DNA from: Bacillus sp. FJAT-18017 | Lineage (GTDB): Bacteria; Bacillota; Bacilli; Bacillales; Cytobacillaceae | Length of the DNA: 64,000 nt | Assembly (NCBI RefSeq): GCF_001278805.1 | Contig: NZ_CP012602.1 | Coordinates: forward strand, 2,944,001-3,008,000 | Reading direction: 5' to 3' | Part shown: positions 25,592-33,456 of the stretch, piece after piece | Layout of the letters: each line of letters begins with the position of its first letter | Position numbering within the stretch: the first letter of the stretch is position 1 | The notes under the pieces: generated by a model | What the model was told of the DNA's origin: nothing | The model's database searches: none | What the model saw: only the letters and a program-made list of their open reading frames with translations | Translations under genes and position numbers: made by a program

Positions 25592-25667
25592 TTGAATCAC
25601 CTCTAAAGGTAGTATCTCCAGGTAACAGCTTTGCTCCTCTGCCTGTTTTACCCACGGTATATAAAAA

Positions 25668-25697
25668 TATCCCCCAATCCCTTTGGACTGGAGGATC
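25668..25697 (-). terminator. Terminator after MFS gene
   Basis: On the minus strand, arms CCTCCAGTCC / GGGATTGGGG (with G-T pairs) are followed by ATATTTTTATA. Confidence 0.65.
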
Positions 25698-25721
25698 TAA
25701 TTTTTCGAAGACGAATTTCAC

Positions 25722-27128
25722 CTACCCTTTTAGCCGCACCAATTTTCCTTTAGCAAGTGTAAAGGCAAAGATCAAGCCCGCCAGTGCCATTACACCCGCC
25801 ACCATAAACGCAACCCGCATCCCGTCAAGAAGAGCGAGTGGTGGCAATGATTCGGAAGACGTTCTGGCAAAAACACTCATGACCGAGAAAATTAACGAGG
25901 TCCCGATTGAACCGCCAACCATACGGATGGTATTGGACATTGCAGTACCATGTGGAATCATTTGAAATGGCAATGCATTGATTCCCGACGTCATTAAAGG
26001 AGTCATCAGCAGTGAAACACCAAACATTTGAAGCGAAAAAAGTACCGCAATATATGGAAAAGGCGTATCCATTCCAATTGTCATATACAGCAGTGTGGAT
26101 AGGAAAATAAACACAAAGCCCAAAATCGCCATACCCCGCGCACCAAATTTATCGAAAAGCCTTCCGGAGATTGGTGCCATCGCACCTGTTAATATCGCCC
26201 CCGGCAAGAGTAACATACCGGATTCAAGGGCTGTGCCGCCTCTCACATTTTGAACGTATAGCGGCAGCAGCGTTTCTATGCCAATCAATAGAGCAAACAT
26301 GAGTACGGATAAAAATGTTGTAACTGTAAATTCCCTATACTTAAATACACTGAAGTTCAGGATAGGGCTTTCAAGCCGGTTCTGCCTCCTGATAAAGAAA
26401 ACCAGGGCGGCTATTCCTAGAATGATCGAGCCTATAACCGTTGGGGCAAGCCAGCCCATTGTCCCCACCATACTGAAGCCGTAAAGCAGTCCTCCCCACC
26501 CAAATGAGGAAAAAATAATTGATTGAACATCCACACGTACTTGCTTCTTCTCAGTGACGTTTTTCATCAAGAAGACAGCTAAAACCAATACAATCAGGGA
26601 AATTGGCAGGACGGTATAAAACAAGTATCTCCATGTGAAATGGTCAATGATCCAGCCTGACAAAGTCGGTCCGATTGCCGGTGCAAAGCCGATGACTAAC
26701 CCACTCATCCCCATGGCAGCGCCCCGTTTTTCCGGCGGATAAAGCGTAAGCAGGACGGTTTGCATTAATGGCATGAGAATTCCAGCCCCAATCGCCTGCA
26801 GGACCCTTGCAATTAAAAGGACCATAAAGGTTGTTGAAATTGCTCCTAGCAATGTGCCGAAACTGAACACACTCATCGCAAAAATCAACAGGCTTTTCGT
26901 ACCGAATTTTTCTATTAAAAAAGCTGTGATTGGAATCATAATCCCATTCATTAGCATGAAAGCTGTCGTGACCCATTGCGCCTCGTTTGGCTCAATGCCA
27001 AATTCGGCCATGATTGGCGGAATTGCCACAATCAATAAGGTTTGGTTCAATAACGAAACAAATGAGGCTGCTAGCAGTAAGCTGACAATCGTTGTCCTGT
27101 TGAAGTTAATGGGTTTTGAGGTATACAT
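25722..27128 (-). CDS. MFS multidrug transporter, DHA2 (EmrB/QacA-like)
   Basis: 468 aa, with about 14 membrane helices. Motif A-like G-T-K-S-L-L-I and motif C-like G-L-V-I-G-F-A-P-A-I-G-P-T-L-S-G in helix 5 mark a drug/H+ antiporter. The 14-helix DHA2 branch exports cationic drugs, dyes or metabolites. No TetR or MarR regulator adjoins it. AAGGAG precedes the ATG. The MATE exporter lies just upstream on the same strand but has its own terminator. Confidence 0.9.
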   Translation of the reverse strand: MYTSKPINFNRTTIVSLLLAASFVSLLNQTLLIVAIPPIMAEFGIEPNEAQWVTTAFMLMNGIMIPITAFLIEKFGTKSLLIFAMSVFSFGTLLGAISTTFMVLLIARVLQAIGAGILMPLMQTVLLTLYPPEKRGAAMGMSGLVIGFAPAIGPTLSGWIIDHFTWRYLFYTVLPISLIVLVLAVFLMKNVTEKKQVRVDVQSIIFSSFGWGGLLYGFSMVGTMGWLAPTVIGSIILGIAALVFFIRRQNRLESPILNFSVFKYREFTVTTFLSVLMFALLIGIETLLPLYVQNVRGGTALESGMLLLPGAILTGAMAPISGRLFDKFGARGMAILGFVFIFLSTLLYMTIGMDTPFPYIAVLFSLQMFGVSLLMTPLMTSGINALPFQMIPHGTAMSNTIRMVGGSIGTSLIFSVMSVFARTSSESLPPLALLDGMRVAFMVAGVMALAGLIFAFTLAKGKLVRLKG

Positions 27129-27250
27129 TTTTTCTCCTTTTTGGTAAAAAATTCACGTGCTAACCTATCACCCATTTTAAACAAGCGTTCTGCTTTCGTA
27201 TAGTAAAAAGAATTTACAAAGCGCTATACGTTCCGAAAAAAACGAATACT

Positions 27251-27283
27251 AAAAGCCTCCAATCCATTAGGATAAGAGGCTTT
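27251..27283 (-). terminator. Rho-independent terminator after MATE gene
   Basis: On the minus strand, arms AGCCTC and GAGGCT with inner TATCC/GGATT pairing, followed by TTTAGT. The hairpin overlaps the end of the coding region. Confidence 0.75.
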
Positions 27284-28646
27284 CTTTTATCGCTTTGCCG
27301 CTCGGGAATTTCTTTTTCTGAATGTAAATCAACCTTGCTGATAGAGCGACACCGGCTGCTAGGAGCCCAAACGTCAAGCCAATCCAATACCCGGTCGCAC
27401 CCAGGCTGGTAAAGTGTGCTAGTGCATAACCCGATGGCAGGCAGATGAGCCAGTAGGCAATCAGGGTCATGACAAATGCCAGGTTCACATCTTTGTAGCC
27501 GCGCAGTGCTGCTAGTGCAGTCGCCTGTATTGCATCAGCAAGTTGGAAGAATAATGCGTAGATCAAGAATGCAGCGGTAAGTGCAATAACGGCGGGATCA
27601 TTGGAATACAGGCTGGCAACCTGGTACCTGAATAACACTACCAGTATACCTGTGACCAAGGCTATAATGACAGATACGCCAATACCGAGCCAGCTGTACA
27701 CTTTTGCATCATGGTTCCTTTTAGACCCGACCTCGAACCCGACTAGGACAGTCAGCGCCATCGAAATCGACAATGGGATCATATACATGAACGAAGCAAT
27801 GTTCAATGCAGACTGATATGCCGCAATTGTAGTAATGCTGAATTTTGAAATCAGGATTGTGACAAGTGCAAACATGCTTGTTTCAAAAAATGCCGACAAG
27901 CCCATTGGTACACCGATTTTTAGAATCTCGGAGAGTTCTTTGCCGACTACTTTCTTGAAGTTTGTTAGTGAAAAGTACACTGAAAATGGTGCTTTTGTTT
28001 TAATAATAAAAAAGGTAATGCCACAAATGATCCAGTAAGTAAGCGACGTAGCGTAACCCGCTCCGGCTCCGCCCATTTCCGGAAAGCCCAGATAGCCATA
28101 AATTAGGACATAATTCAAAAACAAGCTGAACGGCAGCGATGAAAGAAGAATGACCATGACTACCCTTGTAATCCCAAGTGCATAAATGAATGAGCGCAAA
28201 ACATTAAAAATAAATAGCGGAATGATTCCAAGACTTAAACCAACGAGGTATGCATGGGCTGTGTCCTGTACGCGTGGCTCTAGATTCATAAAATCGAGCA
28301 GCGGATTCAACACAATAGCCCCGATAATCAAAACAATAATTGCAATTATAAGTCCCAGGTAAATCCCATGTGAAAGGGTCGAGGCTACTTCTTTATCCTT
28401 CTTCTCCCCGATACGCTGTGCAGCAATCGGTGATACAGCTAGCAGAATTCCGCTTAAACCGATGAAAACAGGATTCCAAATTGACGATCCAATTGCGACG
28501 CCAGCAAGTTCGGAAGCATTATAGCGTCCCGTCATAACCGTATTGAAAAATACCATTGAAAACATCCCAAGCTGGGTTATCAGGATTGGGATTAGCATTA
28601 CAAAGATCTGTTTCATTTTTTCTTTCATTGTGAACGTTTGATACAT
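27267..28646 (-). CDS. MATE family efflux transporter
   Basis: 459 aa with about 12 membrane helices in two halves, starting with the MatE pattern F-N-T-V-M-T-G-R-Y-N-A-S-E-L-A-G-V-A. NorM-type members export cationic drugs coupled to Na+ or H+. GGGAG precedes the ATG. The 618-bp gap upstream holds two hairpin arrays. Confidence 0.9.
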   Translation of the reverse strand: MYQTFTMKEKMKQIFVMLIPILITQLGMFSMVFFNTVMTGRYNASELAGVAIGSSIWNPVFIGLSGILLAVSPIAAQRIGEKKDKEVASTLSHGIYLGLIIAIIVLIIGAIVLNPLLDFMNLEPRVQDTAHAYLVGLSLGIIPLFIFNVLRSFIYALGITRVVMVILLSSLPFSLFLNYVLIYGYLGFPEMGGAGAGYATSLTYWIICGITFFIIKTKAPFSVYFSLTNFKKVVGKELSEILKIGVPMGLSAFFETSMFALVTILISKFSITTIAAYQSALNIASFMYMIPLSISMALTVLVGFEVGSKRNHDAKVYSWLGIGVSVIIALVTGILVVLFRYQVASLYSNDPAVIALTAAFLIYALFFQLADAIQATALAALRGYKDVNLAFVMTLIAYWLICLPSGYALAHFTSLGATGYWIGLTFGLLAAGVALSARLIYIQKKKFPSGKAIKESLLS

Positions 28647-28719
28647 GTCAAAACTCCCGATCTAAATCAATAATAGTATTCCTGCTTTAGAGACTGAGTC
28701 TCCATTAATATGAGAATTT

Positions 28720-28882
28720 GGTTGAAAAAGTTTCGAGTACATTTTATAGCTGCTGTTGTACTGAAATGTCCTGGAAATGGATTTTCAAGGACATTTTTAT
28801 TCTCTAAAAACGTGAAATGTCCTCGAAATCCGTTTTCAAGTACATTTTGAAGCTGCTACAATAACGAAATGTCCTTGATATA
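28720..28882. repeat. Tandem hairpin array, 51-52-bp period, 3 units
   Basis: GAAATGTCCT starts at 28763, 28814 and 28866. In the first two units it pairs with AAGGACATTT or AAGTACATTT about 25 bases on. A decayed unit (CGAGTACATTTTATAGCTGCTG) precedes the first and the third is truncated. It occupies the upstream half of the gap between the glutaredoxin and MATE genes. Confidence 0.85.
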
Positions 28883-28904
28883 AATTATTTGATACTCTCT
28901 CCAG

Positions 28905-29090
28905 GAATTGCAAATTGTCGCAAAACAAAGTCTATTGGAATCATTTTGCGCTCTGAAGCAAGGCAAAATGTAGCCATTAAGCTGTATTGGAACCATTTCG
29001 CGCACTCCTGCTAGACAAAATGTGCCCAATAAGCTGTATTGGAACCATTTCACGCTTTATAGCAGTGCAAAATGTCTCCAATGTATTGCT
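28905..29090. repeat. Tandem hairpin array, 52-bp period, 3 units
   Basis: TATTGGAA starts at 28933, 28985 and 29037, exactly 52 apart. Each pairs with an inverted partner such as AATGTCTCCAAT. The word differs from the array immediately before it, yet the period is the same. Two private-sequence arrays side by side in one gap is the clearest case of this class. Confidence 0.9.
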
Positions 29091-29264
29091 GGTTGGCTAA
29101 TTAAGTGTGTACTAATATCCTCAAGAAGTGCTGATTAGTTTCGAAACATTTGTTCTCTTAAAAATCTAAGGTTACACTGCCCGTAATAGTGAGGTTTCAG
29201 AGCACCTAAAATAGCCTTCACGCAACCAGTTGTGGTGTTGCTCTAGTGATTGATTCACTCAACT

Positions 29265-29501
29265 CTATTTTGCCATTTCAATAATTTCTTTAAGCTCGTT
29301 TGTGAAACCCTTTACTGCTTTTCCGCCATACACTGTAACTGGGACACCAAGGTAGCCGAATTTTTCAACTTCCTCTTTGAAGGCAGGGTTTACTGAAATG
29401 TCTCTCACTTCGAATGGAATTCCCTCTTCACCAAGTACTTTTTTTACCATTGTGCACTCAATGCAGTCATTTGTTGTATAGATAATGATTTTGTCTTCCA
29501 C
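29265..29501 (-). CDS. Glutaredoxin-like protein
   Basis: 78 aa thioredoxin-fold. The redox site is T-T-N-D-C-I-E-C (a C-x-x-C), and the cis-proline strand is G-V-P-V-T-V-Y-G. This resembles NrdH/YosR-like glutaredoxins. A longer frame is open to 29633, but only the GTG at 29499-29501 has a ribosome site (GGAGG, eight bases). It starts one base after the stop of the GNAT gene, so the two are translationally coupled. Confidence 0.85.
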   Translation of the reverse strand: MEDKIIIYTTNDCIECTMVKKVLGEEGIPFEVRDISVNPAFKEEVEKFGYLGVPVTVYGGKAVKGFTNELKEIIEMAK

Positions 29502-29502
29502 T

Positions 29503-29943
29503 TTACTTTCCTCCAAGCCTTTTAAAAAGATAATAATGAGTAATTCCTTCTTCAGGGAAGTTTTCGAGTTCACCATAGATCTCGTAGCCCTGCTTTGTAT
29601 AAAAATCAGGCGCTTGGAAACTGAAGGTATCAAGCTTTACAAGAGTGCATTCTTTCTCATTTGCATACTTTTCGGCAAATGCGAGGATTTCACTCCCCTT
29701 TCCCATGCCTCTTAACTTTTCGTCCAGCCAAAAGATGTCAACGCATAAACACTTTAGCTTGATTGAGCCGGTCAGTCCGCCTATTATTGCTTCATTTTGA
29801 TCCCGAAGGAAGATATGTACGTCTTCAGATGGAGAGGTGTAGGCTTCCGATATATATTCTTTTTTATATTGGACGAGACTTTCCCTGATAAAGAGCGCTC
29901 CTTCATGATTGGCTTCAACGCTAAGTTTGTAATTGCCGCCCAT
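29503..29943 (-). CDS. GNAT family N-acetyltransferase
   Basis: 146 aa. The acetyl-CoA site is L-R-G-M-G-K-G-S-E-I-L (R-x-x-G-x-G), and F-Y-T-K-Q-G-Y-E closes the fold. Upstream strand residues V-D-I-F-W-L-D-E match the family. It overlaps the glutaredoxin region and starts 15 bp from the cytochrome-like membrane gene, so all three probably form one operon. Substrate unknown. Confidence 0.85.
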   Translation of the reverse strand: MGGNYKLSVEANHEGALFIRESLVQYKKEYISEAYTSPSEDVHIFLRDQNEAIIGGLTGSIKLKCLCVDIFWLDEKLRGMGKGSEILAFAEKYANEKECTLVKLDTFSFQAPDFYTKQGYEIYGELENFPEEGITHYYLFKRLGGK

Positions 29944-29958
29944 TTACAAACCCCCTTT

Positions 29959-30453
29959 TTATATAAAAATATGGATAACCGCGAAGCTTAAGAAGATAAA
30001 AGCCATCGTGTAATGATATTTTCTCCGCTTGCCGGTCGCTTTTTTATGCCGCCGATATCCACTGTACAACAGGAGAGGCAGAATTGCCATTGCGGTGATT
30101 CCGGAAAGAATTTTAATCTGGATGATGTTCTCCCATTGGGCATATCCCATGATTAATCCATGGGCAAAAATTAAAATTGTCGCTGTAATAGCAAAAGGGA
30201 TGTGGTATTTCATCATCTTTTTTGAAATCCTCGCCAGTGTCACCTTCACATCCCTTACCCGGCTTTTCCTAATCATGAGAAAAACAAAATACATGTTGGT
30301 ATTGACCAAAAACAAAATAAACGCAGCCTGTGCAGCCACTTTTCCGAGCAGAATTCCACTCGAATCATAACCCCGATAAAAAGAAACTAATAAAATAATC
30401 GCAACGATAAGTGCATTCGTTAAAAACCAGCGGATCAACATAGGTAAGACCAC
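29959..30453 (-). CDS. Hypothetical membrane protein with conserved-looking histidines
   Basis: 164 aa with about five membrane helices. Histidines near helix ends (K-Y-H-I-P-F, F-A-H-G, K-Y-H-Y-T, V-I-H-I-F) suggest haem binding like cytochrome b561-type or DUF420/4405-type proteins; this is inference. The first codon is GTG, and an ATG lies at 30441. It is the first gene of the unit with the acetyltransferase and glutaredoxin. Confidence 0.6.
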   Translation of the reverse strand: MVLPMLIRWFLTNALIVAIILLVSFYRGYDSSGILLGKVAAQAAFILFLVNTNMYFVFLMIRKSRVRDVKVTLARISKKMMKYHIPFAITATILIFAHGLIMGYAQWENIIQIKILSGITAMAILPLLLYSGYRRHKKATGKRRKYHYTMAFIFLSFAVIHIFI

Positions 30454-30629
30454 TTCCCTGATGTCAAGTAATTTATTTCAATATTCATAAAATTAAAACT
30501 TCTCGAAAACGTTTCCACTATAGTATACTTGCAAAAATAAATTTTCCAGTCGTCCATTCAGATTGTTTAAAAGTTGAATATATATTTAACAATACTAACA
30601 GAGAAAACGTGCAAATGGGGGAAAATGAG

Positions 30630-31091
30630 ATGATTTGTTTCTGCGAGGAATTGGATAGAGAGAAGTATGGGATAACGGACAAAATTGTCATTCTGGAGGG
30701 CAAGGAAACGATTCTTAATGTGTACGGATTGAAAAGCGGCCATTACCTTGAACTTGCTGGCATCGACACAAGGCTTTTAACAATGTTTTATAAGTCGCTG
30801 ATACCTGGCGTTGATTGGTTCATTGTTGTGTATGATTATAAGCAATTTTGCTCTGATGCCGAAATGAAGGAAGCAATTATATGGCATGAACTTGGCCATA
30901 TCGAGCACCCGGTTGAAAAAAACCAACACAATGTCGAATCTGAAATACGCTGCGACGAACTTGCCATTAAGCGAGGGTATAAGGAAGGAATTAAAAAAGT
31001 TCTCGACCTGACCCACTCAATGGCACGAACATTAAATAATCAGCTGCTAGCCGACATGACAACCCAACGACTGATGAGGATGTCGGGCTGA
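30630..31091 (+). CDS. HExxH zinc metalloprotease-like protein
   Basis: 153 aa. The motif W-H-E-L-G-H-I-E-H (about residue 92) followed by E-S-E-I-R-C-D-E-L-A about 20 residues later matches a gluzincin site as in ImmA/IrrE-like peptidases, but there is no helix-turn-helix partner gene. The start with GGGGGA at seven bases was chosen over an upstream GTG. Substrate unknown. Confidence 0.65.
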   Translation: MICFCEELDREKYGITDKIVILEGKETILNVYGLKSGHYLELAGIDTRLLTMFYKSLIPGVDWFIVVYDYKQFCSDAEMKEAIIWHELGHIEHPVEKNQHNVESEIRCDELAIKRGYKEGIKKVLDLTHSMARTLNNQLLADMTTQRLMRMSG

Positions 31092-31186
31092 AGGTTAACA
31101 ATAACTTAGTTATGTTAACAACTTTAACCCGGATTTTCTTTAATCTCCAGAATCCTGATTCTAAAATTTTTCGTAACCATCACTAA

Positions 31187-31930
31187 CTAATTGAAAAACA
31201 TGCCTATCTTCCGTTTCATCTGGTCTCTGTTCTCTGCGAATTGCCGGTGACGGTGTCCATTGCTGCCGGAAGGATGCGGAAAACCATGCAGCAAATGTTC
31301 AGTGTCAAGGAATCCCTTCTTCCCAAGTTCTACAAGTACTTTTTGGACATTAACACCAAGAGGAATTATCAATGGTGAGCGAAGTACACGGTGATCCTTG
31401 GCGAAATACGTACTCACATGCCTCTGCAGCAAATCTGTTTTCCAAATGTCCGGCCGGGAGCCATTATAATTTTTCCCGTTGAAAAAAACGGCATGAGGAA
31501 GAACAGATGCCGTATGGACCAGGTGGTTTGCTTCACCAAATAAATCCATTGAGGTGTTCATGCCAAGCCAGTCTGCAAGCCCCAATTCATCGAGCATAGC
31601 CACCAAATTCCGGCGCATCGGGCCCTCAAAGCTCGCGCGCTTTTTTACTTCGTGGAGAATCGCCTCATCCGCCCACCCTTCATTCCCCAATTCCCAAACC
31701 GTCTGAAACGCTATCTGCATTTGATGCATGCCTGGTGTAATGCCGGCAATCAGGATCTTTGCTTCGGAATTAATGTAGTCAAATGGCGTATAATAAATTT
31801 CCAGCTTCCGAGCATCATCGTTGTCTAGCTGGAATTCTGGTTTCCTAAGATTTTCTGGTACTAAAGGGGCTTGCAAGGAAAGAATCCTCTTTTTATATGT
31901 AGAAAACATTGAGCTGCCGACTATACCCAT
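31187..31930 (-). CDS. Uracil-DNA-glycosylase-superfamily-like protein
   Basis: 247 aa. The first-strand motif L-I-A-G-I-T-P-G resembles the water-activating loop of UDG superfamily members, and F-P-H-P-S-G-S-N-G-H-R resembles the second (H-P-S) loop. Those spacings fit a glycosylase fold, but the usual catalytic Asp/Asn in motif 1 is replaced, so the activity is uncertain. AAAGGGG precedes the ATG. It ends head-to-tail 60 bp from the DinB gene. Confidence 0.6.
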   Translation of the reverse strand: MGIVGSSMFSTYKKRILSLQAPLVPENLRKPEFQLDNDDARKLEIYYTPFDYINSEAKILIAGITPGMHQMQIAFQTVWELGNEGWADEAILHEVKKRASFEGPMRRNLVAMLDELGLADWLGMNTSMDLFGEANHLVHTASVLPHAVFFNGKNYNGSRPDIWKTDLLQRHVSTYFAKDHRVLRSPLIIPLGVNVQKVLVELGKKGFLDTEHLLHGFPHPSGSNGHRHRQFAENRDQMKRKIGMFFN

Positions 31931-31990
31931 TGCAATCCCCTTTCAGAACGCTAGCTAACGCAACCTGTGTCTTTTTTTCAAAAAAAAGCT

Positions 31991-32479
31991 TTAAAGCCCC
32001 GAAGCAGTCCAGCTTTCCTGCTGCTTGCGGATTGTTACAATTTGGCCGATATGGTATGCAGTATGAAGAAGGTATCCAGCAATAAGCTTCGTCCAGTCTT
32101 CTTCATTAAGTTTACCGGGGTTTTCATTCATCGCATTACGCCAGCCTTCAATTGCCCGTTCAAGGCGTTCGACTTCCTTCTTCCAATTCTCTTCGGTTTT
32201 TTCCTGTTCTAGTACATCGAAAGTACGCGCATTTTCAAGCTCGACAATCTCTCCGACTGAACCGGGCTTATATTTTTCCAAAAAGAATTCGCTCCAATAC
32301 GCAAGGTGGCGAACGTTGCCCCAGATCGAGTTGGAACTTTCATTCGCTTGCCATATCGCCTGTTCGAACGTGACACCATTTAGCGCATCTTTGAGTCCTG
32401 TAAACCATCCCGATGCATCATAAACCGCGGCCAGCTGCTCAAGGAATATATCTTTTCCAATTGTTTGCACTTCGTTCAT
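31991..32479 (-). CDS. DinB family protein
   Basis: 162 aa four-helix bundle. The metal-site histidines appear in G-N-V-R-H-L-A-Y-W and Y-L-L-H-T-A-Y-H-I-G-Q-I, as in DinB/YfiT proteins, many of which are bacillithiol-dependent transferases. AGGGGGAG precedes the ATG. Function unknown. Confidence 0.85.
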   Translation of the reverse strand: MNEVQTIGKDIFLEQLAAVYDASGWFTGLKDALNGVTFEQAIWQANESSNSIWGNVRHLAYWSEFFLEKYKPGSVGEIVELENARTFDVLEQEKTEENWKKEVERLERAIEGWRNAMNENPGKLNEEDWTKLIAGYLLHTAYHIGQIVTIRKQQESWTASGL

Positions 32480-32613
32480 TGAATTGCTCCCCCTTTGCCA
32501 AGTTGAATTTATTTTAACATCATGAATTTAGGCTCGGCAAACCTGGAAACGAATAACCCGCATGACATATTTCGCATACTACATATGTATCCCAATAAAA
32601 GGAGTTGTACCGT

Positions 32614-33261
32614 TTGAAAAAGTTTCTTTCAGTCTTTCTTCTTCTAATGCTGGCTATCACAGCTATCGCCCCTCAAGGGACTTATGCGAAAAAGGACGGC
32701 CGGAATCCTGTTGTGACAGTTAAAAGCTCCTCCGAGCAATTCAAAATGAATTATCGAACTCTTTGGACTGACCATGTGTTTTGGACAAGGGATCTTGTCA
32801 AAAGCTCAGTTGCAGGTCTTGATGACACAGGTCCAGTTCTAGCACGACTTTTGAAAAACCAGGAAGACCTTGGCAATGCCATCAAGCCAGTTTACGGTGA
32901 AGCAGCTGGGAACACCCTCACAAATCTGCTCAAGGAGCATATTACGATTGCGGTTAAAGTCGTCGGGGCAGCCAAAGCCGGAAATACGGAGGCGCTAAAC
33001 AAGGCAAATGCCGACTGGTTCCGCAATGCTGACCAAATAACTGATTTTCTTTCAAAGGCGAACCCGAATTTGAACAAAGCCCAGTTCAAGGAAATGTTCT
33101 ATACACATTTAAGGCTCTTGACGGACATGGTAGCCGCCCGCATCCAAAAGAATTGGGATGCAGATATCCTGGCCACTGACCGGGGAAACCGCCATATCCT
33201 GATGATGGCCGACGCTATTTCAGGTGCGATTATTAAGCAGTTCCCGGCAACGTTTAGCTAG
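32614..33261 (+). CDS. Secreted hypothetical protein
   Basis: 215 aa. A clear signal peptide (K-K-F-L-S-V-F-L-L-L-M-L-A-I-T-A-I-A-P, then T-Y-A-K-K) indicates export. The mature region is helical and polar; no family recognised. Two TTG codons compete: the second, at 32614, sits eight bases after AAAGGAG and was chosen. Its own promoter is likely, since the upstream gene is divergent. Confidence 0.7.
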   Translation: MKKFLSVFLLLMLAITAIAPQGTYAKKDGRNPVVTVKSSSEQFKMNYRTLWTDHVFWTRDLVKSSVAGLDDTGPVLARLLKNQEDLGNAIKPVYGEAAGNTLTNLLKEHITIAVKVVGAAKAGNTEALNKANADWFRNADQITDFLSKANPNLNKAQFKEMFYTHLRLLTDMVAARIQKNWDADILATDRGNRHILMMADAISGAIIKQFPATFS

Positions 33262-33289
33262 GTGACTACTTACTGGACTCGCCCGGGTA

Positions 33290-33366
33290 TCCTTATGAGA
33301 CTCATATGAGCCGATTTGCTTCGGATATGAGCCTCATATGAGCCAATTTTGCCCCGATATGAGCAT
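33290..33366. repeat. Tandem array with 11+21-bp alternating spacing
   Basis: TATGAG starts at 33294, 33305, 33326, 33337 and 33358, giving spacings 11, 21, 11, 21. The unit is 32 bp. CTCATATGAG forms a small palindrome in each unit. It lies between convergent genes and is followed by a separate terminator. Confidence 0.85.
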
Positions 33367-33402
33367 TTAGACATTTACTGGAAAAAACTTAAGTTTAACC
33401 AA

Positions 33403-33443
33403 TCAAAAAAAAGAGGCTGAAACGAATTCGTTTCAACCTCTCT
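33403..33443 (-). terminator. Rho-independent terminator after P5C dehydrogenase gene
   Basis: On the minus strand, AGAGAGG..TGAAACGAATTCGTTTCA..CCTCT forms a long stem with one mismatch, followed by eight Ts. Confidence 0.9.
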
Positions 33444-33456
33444 TCATTATCGAATA

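Noticed and set aside
7743..29090. CRISPR array interpretation of the long-period repeats
   Set aside because: Spacers are not unique, the repeats drift, units are 51-53 bp with hairpins, and no cas gene is present.
29502..29633. Longer glutaredoxin start
   Set aside because: It would overlap the acetyltransferase gene entirely in another frame and has no ribosome site.
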